Shown in pieces: positions 1-5,810 of a stretch of DNA of 6,158 bases. Positions within the stretch are counted from its first letter, which is position 1. Every line of letters starts with the position of its first letter. The notes under the pieces are model-generated. The model had not been told where the DNA came from, ran no database searches, and saw nothing but the letters and a program-made list of their open reading frames with translations. The DNA is taken from positions 1 to 6,158 of the forward strand of contig DAOWMJ010000123.1 in NCBI GenBank assembly GCA_030643145.1, in the 5' to 3' direction. The stretch is from Candidatus Latescibacterota bacterium (GTDB lineage Bacteria; Krumholzibacteriota; Krumholzibacteriia; Krumholzibacteriales; WJIX01). The translations under genes were made by a program, and so were the position numbers.

Positions 1-692
1 AAATATCTTTCGCGGCCGTCCGGAAATTGCAAGCGCAAAAAAGAAGGCGCCAAGAGATGCTAATATTGCTGCAACGCCAATGCTGCCGGGCCCCCCACCA
101 AGTTTAATACTGGAACGGCAAGTATGCATCCGAATCCCGCTCCGGTCATATCAAAGAAATATATTTTGCTCGCTCTATCGCCGAAGTGACGAAACAGGTT
201 GGCGCCTACTAATCCTCCTATAAAGAAGGGTATCACCGCTGAAATATAAAGCGCCGCTATCAGTAATAGTGTGCCGACCGATAATTCTCCCTCCAATGTC
301 TTTTTCAGGAATCCCGTAAGAAAAGTTTGTGCCGGATTTATGCTGAAGAGCTTGAAACTTAAAGGAATGATAACGGCCATAGCTGCGGAAGCCGAGAAGA
401 CAATCTTGATCACACGGCCGGCACGTAATAAGTTTGGCAACAGTTGAACAACAAAACCGCTTAGAGCGAAACCGAAAAGAGCGACCGAAATGGTGAGAAA
501 GGCAAAATGATACCACATTACCACAGAGAAGATTCGGGTGAGTGATACTTCCAGCATTAGAAATCCCGCGCTGCTGAAAAATAGGACCATCCCAATCATC
601 TTGAACCGGCCCGAGGGGAGGGAAGAAGATTCCTCTGTGTTTTTTGATGTTTCCCGCTGCTTTGATATTTTCTGTAACGGCGTATTATCCAT
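1..692 (-). CDS. Spermidine synthase-like polytopic membrane protein, N-terminal part, apparent frameshift, runs off the window
   Basis: The uninterrupted frame runs from an ATG at 692 to a TAG at 60 (210 aa). After a hydrophilic head of about 30 residues there are about five hydrophobic segments, near residues 33-56, 63-86, 95-115, 141-165 and 185-205. The stretch from LEVSLTRIFSVV through WYHFAFLTIS to ALFGFALSG resembles the membrane half of long bacterial spermidine/spermine synthase-like proteins. These usually run to several hundred residues and carry a SAM-binding SpeE-like domain at the C-terminus, which would lie outside this window. Reading past the G6C3 tract (88-96) in the -1 frame gives PGSIGVAAILASLGAFFFAL and stays open to position 1. 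It supplies the hydrophobic helix expected there, so the TAG at 60 is probably an artefact or a real lesion. A weak GAGG SD (704-707) lies about 11 nt before the ATG. The gene is divergent from scpA. The exact substrate is unknown and a polyamine role is not established. Confidence 0.65.
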
Positions 693-779
693 ATTTTTTA
701 TCGCCTCAATCTTGTTATATTAAGGGAAAAAGCTAATTTTTTAATAAATTGCGATTCCTTTTAAAGTGTTCTTACTGCT

Positions 780-808
780 TCGACATTTGCAAACTGTTCT
801 AATATCAT
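780..808 (+). promoter_or_regulatory. Possible distal sigma-70-type promoter
   Basis: TCGACA (780-785, 5/6 match to TTGACA) and TATCAT (803-808, 5/6 match to TATAAT) are separated by exactly 17 bp. Transcription would start near 814-816. It would either yield a short RNA ending at the hairpin around 911 or read through into scpA. In AT-rich DNA such a match can arise by chance. Confidence 0.3.
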
Positions 809-880
809 GTGATAAGAATATGTAATTTAGATTTTTCTGTCAACGAAGAATGGCTATTAGAAGAGTAAATACAGATTTGT

Positions 881-911
881 GTATCAATAGTTACAAACTT
901 TGATACTTTTT
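881..911 (+). terminator. Candidate intrinsic terminator hairpin upstream of scpA
   Basis: GTATCAA (881-887) pairs with TTGATAC (900-906). AGT (889-891) and ACT (897-899) extend the stem past a one-base bulge, leaving a five-base loop. TTTTT (907-911) follows directly. The stem is AT-rich, so termination may be weak. No plus-strand gene lies upstream. It would therefore end a transcript begun in the intergenic region, or it may instead be a protein-binding palindrome. Confidence 0.3.
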
Positions 912-969
912 ATAGAATTAAGTATTGTGTCCCTTTTTTAGCCCAAAAAGTCAAAATTAAACTAAAAAG

Positions 970-998
970 TTGACACAAGGCCTATGTTAGCGTAGCAT
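970..998 (+). promoter_or_regulatory. Probable sigma-70-type promoter of the scpA operon
   Basis: A perfect TTGACA (970-975) is followed after 17 bp by TAGCAT (993-998, 4/6 match to TATAAT). The expected start near 1005 gives a leader of about 40 nt before the scpA ATG. This is the best promoter match in the intergenic region and is correctly placed and oriented. Confidence 0.6.
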
Positions 999-1045
999 GC
1001 ACTCAAAATATTATTGGCGCTATATAAAGATAGAAAGTTGTTTTT

Positions 1046-1798
1046 ATGTTCGAACAAGCTCCAAAAAGACGCGAGCTCGGGTATCAGGTTAAACTTGATC
1101 ATTTTGAAGGGCCTATGGACCTTCTTCTTCACCTTATCCGGAGAGACAAGATAGATATTTATGACATACCAATATCGCACATAACTCACGAGTATCTTTC
1201 CTATATTGAAATCATGAAAGAACTCGAGCTCGAAGTGGCGGGGGAGTTTTTTGTTATGGCTGCCACGCTGATGAGGATAAAGGTTCAGATGCTACTGCCG
1301 AAGAGAGCGGTTGAGGAAGAAGAGGAAGATCCGCGAGAAGAACTTGTAAGGAACCTGATTGAATACAGAAAATTTAAGAAAGCAGCCGATCACCTGGCTG
1401 GCAAGGAATCGAGCAGGAGGGATGTTTTTGTCCGCCCTGTACCCAAATATATTGAAGAAGAAGATAATACTCCAAAAATGGAGCTTTCACTCTTCGATCT
1501 TATGGATGCCTTTAAGAGTATTCTGGAAGATCTAAAGAAAGAAATTTCATACAGTGTTGAGGTTGATATACATACCGTTGATGAAAAAATCGATTTTATA
1601 CATAAAAAAATAAACAGTAATTCCGAAGTTTTATTCACCGAACTTTTTGAAGAAACCGTTGGCAGGGTAGAAATTATTGTAACTCTTATGGCTATTCTGG
1701 AGCTTGTGCGCAGAGGTTTTATTATAGCTCGCCAGATGTCTGACCGCGAAGATATATGGCTCTACAGAAGAGAGGACAGTAAGGTAGTTGAAAAATAA
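1046..1798 (+). CDS. scpA: Segregation and condensation protein A (kleisin subunit of SMC-ScpAB)
   Basis: ScpA is the kleisin that bridges the Smc dimer heads and, with ScpB, forms the bacterial condensin that compacts and resolves replicated origins on the nucleoid. At 250 aa it has the usual family length. The N-terminal Smc-neck-binding helical domain is recognisable from FEGPMDLLLHLI (residues 20-31) through IDIYDIPISHIT and EFFVMAATLMRIKVQMLLP (67-85). An acidic linker (90-96) and a variable middle follow. The C-terminal winged-helix domain that contacts the Smc head is seen at RVEIIVTLMAILELVRRGFI (207-226) and ends in DIWLYRR. The ATG is chosen because it gives the normal N-terminus. 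Its SD is poor (only GAAAG at 1033-1037). It is the first gene of the plus-strand operon, about 40 nt after the predicted transcription start, and scpB follows immediately. Confidence 0.95.
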   Translation: MFEQAPKRRELGYQVKLDHFEGPMDLLLHLIRRDKIDIYDIPISHITHEYLSYIEIMKELELEVAGEFFVMAATLMRIKVQMLLPKRAVEEEEEDPREELVRNLIEYRKFKKAADHLAGKESSRRDVFVRPVPKYIEEEDNTPKMELSLFDLMDAFKSILEDLKKEISYSVEVDIHTVDEKIDFIHKKINSNSEVLFTELFEETVGRVEIIVTLMAILELVRRGFIIARQMSDREDIWLYRREDSKVVEK

Positions 1799-1802
1799 AA
1801 AA

Positions 1803-2516
1803 ATGGATAATGAGATAGATAAGCAACGTGAACATACTATTGAAAAGCAGGTCGAGGCTCTTCTATTTGCCTCAGATGTGCCTCTCTCGGCCCACAAATT
1901 ACTCATGCTCACCGAGGCTCCCTCTTTAAAATATATAAAGAAAGCAATTGATTCACTTTCACGGTTTTACAGCGAACAGTTCAGGAGTTTTGAAATTGTG
2001 GAGATAGCCGGAGGTTTTCAGGTAACAACTCTACCCGAATATTCCTTGACAGTTAAAAAGCTTTATAAAAACAGGAGGAAATCAAAACTTTCCAGAGCAG
2101 CACTTGAAACGTTGGCTATCATTGCCTACAAACAGTCTATAAGCCGCTCTGGAGTTGAGGCCATAAGGGGGGTTAGCTGTGATGGTGTCCTTTCAACTCT
2201 TACTGACAGAGAACTTATCACTGTATCCGGGAGGGGAGACGGTATTGGAAAACCCTTTCTCTATTCTACGACAAAAAAATTCCTCGAATATCTCGGGTTG
2301 AAAAACTATAAAGAGCTGCCGTCGATTGAAGATTTTGAAACTGAAATTGAGGCTCTGGATATTTTAAATTCCAAATTAAAAAATAGTGAAGAAGATATTA
2401 TGATCAATAATAAATCAGAGCAGGCTGCCACAGAGAAAGATGCAATTAATAATGGTAAATTAGAACGCGATGAAATAGAAGATCGAACAATTCAAGACAT
2501 ATCAGATGAACACTAA
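1803..2516 (+). CDS. scpB: Segregation and condensation protein B (ScpB)
   Basis: ScpB dimerises, binds the ScpA linker and completes the SMC-ScpAB condensin. Both of its winged-helix regions are visible. The N-terminal one covers about residues 11-85 (VEALLFASDVPLS). The C-terminal one carries the family signature LETLAIIAYKQSISRSGVEA (101-120), then IRGVSCDGVL, GRGDGIGKPFLYSTT and FLEYLGL. A charged tail from about residue 175 to 237, rich in Asp, Glu, Asn and Lys, is predicted to be disordered. The start is uncertain. The ATG at 1803 lies 4 nt after the scpA stop but has no close SD. A TTG at 1788, inside the scpA end, would add five residues and has AGAGGA (1771-1776) 11 nt upstream. Either start implies coupling to scpA translation. 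The 3' end overlaps rluB by 11 nt. Confidence 0.95.
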   Translation: MDNEIDKQREHTIEKQVEALLFASDVPLSAHKLLMLTEAPSLKYIKKAIDSLSRFYSEQFRSFEIVEIAGGFQVTTLPEYSLTVKKLYKNRRKSKLSRAALETLAIIAYKQSISRSGVEAIRGVSCDGVLSTLTDRELITVSGRGDGIGKPFLYSTTKKFLEYLGLKNYKELPSIEDFETEIEALDILNSKLKNSEEDIMINNKSEQAATEKDAINNGKLERDEIEDRTIQDISDEH

Positions 2517-3258
2517 AATCAGAATTAATCGCTATCTCGCCGGTGCCGGGCTTGGTTCAAGAAGAAAGTGCGAAAAGCTTGTTCTCGGGGGATCTGTAAG
2601 AGTAAATGATATTCAAGTAAACAACCTTTCAGCCCGGATTGACCCTGAAGAAGATGTTGTAACCATTGATGGAAAATGGGTTGAATATAGAAATTGTAAA
2701 ACACTTCTTGTGCTTAATAAACCGGAAGGCGTTTTATCGTCTACTCGTGATGTCCGTGGAAGAAAAACGGTAATCGATATGGCAAAAGAGGCGGGATTTT
2801 CCGGACGGCTCTATCCCGTTGGAAGATTGGATATTGATACAACGGGGGTTATATTGCTGACCGACGATGGTGAACTGGCATATAGATTAACTCATCCTAA
2901 GTATGAAATAGCAAAGACATATCAGGCCAGGGTAAAAGGAATGATTGCAAAGAACGAAGAGAAAAAACTGGCAGAAGGGGTGGATATTGGCGGTTACATT
3001 ACAAGTCACTGCTATGTAAAGGTTGTAAAGGTTACATCTAAATATACCGATGTTGAACTTACGATAAGAGAAGGGAAAAAGAGGCAGATTAAAAGGATGT
3101 TTAGCGCCATCGGCCACAGAGTAATTAAACTTAATCGAAAGAGCCTCGGGGGGCTTGAATTTAGGGATCTTAAGATTGGCGAAATAAGATCCCTTAGAAA
3201 AAAGGAAGAAAATTTCTTAAGAGAAAAAACTAAATTAATATTAAGGAGGAGTAAATGA
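2506..3258 (+). CDS. rluB: RluB/RsuA-family ribosomal large-subunit pseudouridine synthase
   Basis: The enzyme isomerises uridine to pseudouridine in rRNA. Family members next to scpAB are usually assigned to the peptidyl-transferase region of 23S rRNA (E. coli RluB modifies U2605). An N-terminal S4 RNA-binding domain occupies about residues 4-57 (INRYLAGAGLGSRRKCEKLV, then VRVND and IDPEEDVVTIDG). The catalytic domain begins at LLVLNKPEGVLSS. It carries GRLDIDTTGVILLTDDGELA, in which D109 of GRLD is the expected catalytic aspartate, and later EGKKRQIKRMFSAIGH. A basic tail ends the 250-aa protein, a normal length. The ATG lies inside the end of scpB (11-nt overlap), and the stop overlaps the hisC ATG as ATGA, so translation is probably coupled on both sides. 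Assignment to RluB rather than RsuA or RluE rests on gene context. Confidence 0.9.
   Translation: MNTKIRINRYLAGAGLGSRRKCEKLVLGGSVRVNDIQVNNLSARIDPEEDVVTIDGKWVEYRNCKTLLVLNKPEGVLSSTRDVRGRKTVIDMAKEAGFSGRLYPVGRLDIDTTGVILLTDDGELAYRLTHPKYEIAKTYQARVKGMIAKNEEKKLAEGVDIGGYITSHCYVKVVKVTSKYTDVELTIREGKKRQIKRMFSAIGHRVIKLNRKSLGGLEFRDLKIGEIRSLRKKEENFLREKTKLILRRSK
3243..3249 (+). promoter_or_regulatory. Strong Shine-Dalgarno sequence of hisC
   Basis: AAGGAGG lies 5 nt before the hisC ATG, inside the last codons of rluB. It is a full match to the anti-SD core and much the strongest ribosome binding site in the window. It suggests HisC is translated well by independent initiation, despite the 4-nt overlap with rluB. 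Confidence 0.8.
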
Positions 3259-4358
3259 ACTTTAAAGATTTAATGCGTCAGCATTTGAAAGATTTAAAAC
3301 CCTATGTTCCCGGAAAACCGATAGAGGAACTCAGAAGAGAAAAGAATATTGCCGGTGAAATAATTAAGCTAGCTTCAAACGAGAACCCAAAAGAACCTTT
3401 CAAGGAAATAAGAGAAACAATTATTGAAGAGATCTCTCTTTTAAACAGATATCCCAATTCCGGCTGCCACTATCTTTGCGAAGATCTGGCGAAGCATATC
3501 GGAGTTGACCCGGACCAGATTTTTGTGGGTAACGGCTCAAATGAAATTCTCGACATTTTAGTAAGAGGTTTTGTCAGGCTTGACGAAGAGGTTGTATACC
3601 CCTTCCCGAGTTTTATCGCTTACCCCCTTATTATTGAGCTTGCGGGTGTAGGAGATGTTAAAGTCCCGCTGGATAATTACCGCTTGGATCTTAAAAGCAT
3701 GAAAGAAAAGATTACCCCTGCAACAAAGATGATTTTTATATGCAATCCGAATAATCCAACCGGCACCTACGTTTCCGCAGATGAAGTAAATGAATTTCTT
3801 CAGGGTTTACCCGATACTATTATTGTTGTTTTCGATGAAGCCTATTATGAATTCGTTACGGCGGATGATTATCCCGACACAATAGAGTTGCTTAAATCGA
3901 GAGATAATTTGATAATACTAAGAACATTTTCAAAGGCTTACTCATTAGCCGGACTCAGAGTTGGTTACTCTATTTCGCATCCAGACCTTGTTAAATGTCT
4001 GCACATGATCCGGCAGCCTTTTAATGTAAACCGTATGGCCCAGGCGGCGGCGAAAACCGCATTGAAGCTTTCCGGCAAATTGAAAGGCCGTTTAAGGGAA
4101 AATTCAGAACAAATGGAGTTTGTTTCGAATGAGTTAAAAACACTCGGATTTACAGTGCCGCCTTCTCAAACCAATTTTCTTCTTGCAATACCGCCTCTGG
4201 AATTTGAAACAGGCATAGTTGAAAAACTTATGGAAAGAGGAGTTATAGTACGAGGTATGAACCCTTTTGGACTCGGAGAGGAATCATTCAGAATTTCAAT
4301 AGGAACCCCTTCTGAAAACGGCAGATTTCTAAAAGAACTAAAAGAAATAATTTCCTGA
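3255..4358 (+). CDS. hisC: Histidinol-phosphate aminotransferase (PLP, fold type I)
   Basis: HisC transfers an amino group from glutamate to imidazole-acetol phosphate, giving histidinol phosphate in histidine synthesis. Many homologues also transaminate aromatic 2-keto acids. The 367-aa length is typical. The class I/II aminotransferase landmarks appear in order: LASNENP near residue 39, the phosphate-binding GNGSNE (92-97), CNPNNPTG (163-170), D194 and Y197 in FDEAYYEF contacting the PLP ring, K227 in TFSKAYS as the Schiff-base lysine, R235 in GLRVGY, and R346 in FRISIGTP for the substrate carboxylate. No key residue is missing. The start is fixed by the perfect AAGGAGG and by the ATGA overlap with rluB. 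No other his genes are in view. Placement beside cmk recalls clusters where a HisC-like aromatic aminotransferase sits with tyrA/aroA upstream of cmk, so an aromatic role is possible but unproven. Confidence 0.93.
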   Translation: MNFKDLMRQHLKDLKPYVPGKPIEELRREKNIAGEIIKLASNENPKEPFKEIRETIIEEISLLNRYPNSGCHYLCEDLAKHIGVDPDQIFVGNGSNEILDILVRGFVRLDEEVVYPFPSFIAYPLIIELAGVGDVKVPLDNYRLDLKSMKEKITPATKMIFICNPNNPTGTYVSADEVNEFLQGLPDTIIVVFDEAYYEFVTADDYPDTIELLKSRDNLIILRTFSKAYSLAGLRVGYSISHPDLVKCLHMIRQPFNVNRMAQAAAKTALKLSGKLKGRLRENSEQMEFVSNELKTLGFTVPPSQTNFLLAIPPLEFETGIVEKLMERGVIVRGMNPFGLGEESFRISIGTPSENGRFLKELKEIIS

Positions 4359-4365
4359 TTGACAA

Positions 4366-4394
4366 TTGAACGGTGAAACAGTCCCGTTCATAAT
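4366..4394 (+). promoter_or_regulatory. Possible internal promoter for cmk-plsC and ispH
   Basis: TTGAAC (4366-4371, 4/6 match) and CATAAT (4389-4394, 5/6 match) are 17 bp apart, predicting a start near 4401. This is the only sizeable gap in the plus-strand run (111 nt from the hisC stop to the preferred cmk ATG), where an internal promoter would be expected. A GTG at 4404 in the cmk frame would then be nearly leaderless, which argues for a downstream ATG. Confidence 0.4.
4367..4390. repeat. Inverted repeat spanning the cmk promoter spacer
   Basis: TGAACGG (4367-4373) and CCGTTCA (4384-4390) form a perfect 7-bp dyad with a 10-nt loop. The left arm covers most of the -35 candidate and the right arm enters the -10 candidate. 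It could be an operator or an RNA hairpin at the hisC 3' end. No T-tract follows, so it is not a classical intrinsic terminator. Confidence 0.5.
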
Positions 4395-4415
4395 AAGAAA
4401 CACGTGTGTTCTTAT
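4393..4415. repeat. Inverted repeat at the predicted cmk transcription start
   Basis: ATAAGAA (4393-4399) and TTCTTAT (4409-4415) are perfect 7-bp arms around a 9-nt centre that contains the small palindrome ACACGTGT (4400-4407). It abuts the preceding dyad and would sit at the start site or at the very 5' end of the cmk transcript. Confidence 0.5.
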
Positions 4416-4469
4416 GGTCAATATTGCATTATTATTTTAACGGTTTGCTTAAAAATGAAAAAAGAGAAG

Positions 4470-5810
4470 ATGGATCTTAACATTACTAAAAAAATGATTA
4501 TCACTATAGATGGGCCGGCAGGTTCAGGAAAGAGTACAACTGCGTCCCTTCTAGCCGGACGACTTAATTTGACATATCTCGATACCGGAGCCATGTACCG
4601 GGCGGTAACATATGCTGTTCTTAAAAGCGGAGTTGATCCGGAGGATGAAGAAGGTGTCGCGGAAGTAGTTAAGAAGGTTAATCTTGAACTTAGCGGCAGT
4701 GAAGAAAATCGGGTATTTCTCCTAAATGGTAAGAATATTGAAAAAGAGATAAGAGATTCGGCAGTTTCAAATGCCGTTTCACCCGTGAGCCGCCACGGTT
4801 GTGTACGCCGCAAAATGGTAAAGTTACAAAGAAATATAGCGAAAAATGGAGGAATAGTTGCTGAGGGGCGTGATCTTGGGACTGTTGTTTTTCCTTACGC
4901 GCATCTAAAGGTTTTTCTTATTGCAGGGATAGACGCAAGGGTTGATAGAAGGGCTACACAGCTTAAATCAATGGGATTGAACTTTAGCCCTGAAGAGATT
5001 AAACAAAATATATTAAAAAGAGATTCAATTGATTCGACCCGTACAATAAGCCCCCTTTTAAAAGCTCCCGGCGCTATGGTTATTGATACTTCCAACATCA
5101 CTATTGACGAACAAGTAGCGCTGGCGGAAAAAGGCGCGCTGGAAAAAGCAGAATATCTGCGCGGGATTGGATTTGGAAACAAAATTAATAAAATATCAAA
5201 GCCGATGAAATTTTATTACCGCTTTTCATCTTTTCTTGTCAGAACATTTTTCAAAGTGATTTTCGGGCTAAAGATCTACGGAAAAGAAAATTTAAAATGT
5301 GATGAAAACTATATTTTTGCAAGCAATCATATTTCAAATAGCGATCCTCCCATAGTTGCTTCCTCACTAAATAGAAAGGTATGTATCCTTGCTAAAAAAG
5401 AGCTTTTTAGAAATCCTTTACTTGCATGGCTGATCAGGAAATATCATGCTATTTCAATTGACCGGGATCGTTTTGATCGAAGTGCTCTCTTGGCTGTTAT
5501 AAAAAAATTAAAGGAAAAAGAATCAATTCTGATGTTTCCCCAGGGCACAAGATCACATGACAATACCCTAAAGGAATTAAAGGTAGGACTCTCATTTATT
5601 GCCATGCATGCCGGAGCGAATATAATTCCCCTTTACCTTAGTGGATCAAATGATCTTCTTGCCGCGATGTTTAGACGCAAAAAATTAGAGTTAGTAGTAG
5701 GTCCTCCGATTATGATCAAAGGTAATTTCAAATCTAATGACAGGAAAAACGATTACAGGATAATCTCATCAATGGTACTTGAGGAAATGAGGATGCTTAA
5801 AGGTGATTAA
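4470..5810 (+). CDS. cmk: Cytidylate kinase fused to 1-acylglycerol-3-phosphate acyltransferase (Cmk-PlsC)
   Basis: The 446-aa protein joins two enzymes. Residues about 9-230 are cytidylate kinase (CMP/dCMP + ATP to CDP/dCDP), with P-loop GPAGSGKST (15-23), LDTGAMYR (37-44), EGRDLGTVVFP (132-142) and the NMP/LID motif KRDSIDSTRTISPL (183-196). Residues about 247-446 are a PlsC/LPLAT domain that should acylate lysophosphatidate at the inner membrane face. It shows N-H-ISNS-D (HX4D, H287 and D292), SIDRDRFDR, FPQGTRS (356-362) and IIPLYLSG. Gln358 replaces the usual Glu of FPEGTRS. One continuous frame covers both domains with a linker near 230-247, so this is a fusion. Possible starts are ATG 4455, 4470 and 4494 and GTG 4404. 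I prefer 4470 for its purine-rich upstream AAAGAGAAG and normal Cmk N-terminus, though its SD is weak. ispH overlaps the 3' end. Confidence 0.9.
   Translation: MDLNITKKMIITIDGPAGSGKSTTASLLAGRLNLTYLDTGAMYRAVTYAVLKSGVDPEDEEGVAEVVKKVNLELSGSEENRVFLLNGKNIEKEIRDSAVSNAVSPVSRHGCVRRKMVKLQRNIAKNGGIVAEGRDLGTVVFPYAHLKVFLIAGIDARVDRRATQLKSMGLNFSPEEIKQNILKRDSIDSTRTISPLLKAPGAMVIDTSNITIDEQVALAEKGALEKAEYLRGIGFGNKINKISKPMKFYYRFSSFLVRTFFKVIFGLKIYGKENLKCDENYIFASNHISNSDPPIVASSLNRKVCILAKKELFRNPLLAWLIRKYHAISIDRDRFDRSALLAVIKKLKEKESILMFPQGTRSHDNTLKELKVGLSFIAMHAGANIIPLYLSGSNDLLAAMFRRKKLELVVGPPIMIKGNFKSNDRKNDYRIISSMVLEEMRMLKGD

Larger units (their letters stand above)
693..1045. other. Divergent AT-rich intergenic region
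   Basis: This 353-bp stretch separates the minus-strand membrane protein gene from scpA. I found no convincing gene in it. It holds the scpA promoter (970-998), an upstream promoter-like site (780-808), a hairpin followed by T5 (881-911) and an imperfect inverted repeat reaching into the scpA -35 box (927-976). For the membrane protein I see only an isolated TATAAC on the minus strand (719-714) with no matching -35, so its promoter is unassigned. Confidence 0.8.

Noticed and set aside
714..719. TATAAC on the minus strand as a -10 box for the membrane protein gene.
   Set aside because: The -35 position at 16-18 bp spacing is only an A-run, and the 5' leader would be very short.
850..903. A 17-codon reading frame beginning MAIRRVNTDL, faintly like a flagellin N-terminus.
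   Set aside because: It is very short, has only a weak GAAG upstream, lacks the rest of the flagellin N-terminal pattern, and is probably a chance frame. It is mentioned only as a possible leader peptide.
933..950. CTTTTT/AAAAAG hairpin as a terminator.
   Set aside because: The stem is almost entirely A-T, no T-run follows on the plus strand, and it looks like ordinary AT-rich promoter DNA.
962..1189. Minus-strand reading frame through the scpA promoter and 5' end.
   Set aside because: It is a shadow of scpA and non-coding DNA with no recognisable domain and no SD.
4359..4364. A perfect TTGACA directly after the hisC stop codon.
   Set aside because: At 17 bp spacing the -10 position reads TCCCGT. 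The nearest CATAAT is 24 bp away. The overlapping TTGAAC at 4366 pairs better.
4404..4469. A GTG start at 4404 that would extend the cytidylate kinase by 22 residues.
   Set aside because: The extra residues are not Cmk-like and no SD precedes the GTG. It would also lie within the dyad and only a few nt from the predicted transcription start.
4418..4813. A 131-aa minus-strand frame opposite the start of cmk.
   Set aside because: It has low-complexity Ser/Arg-rich composition and is antisense to the conserved Cmk P-loop region, typical of an antisense shadow frame.
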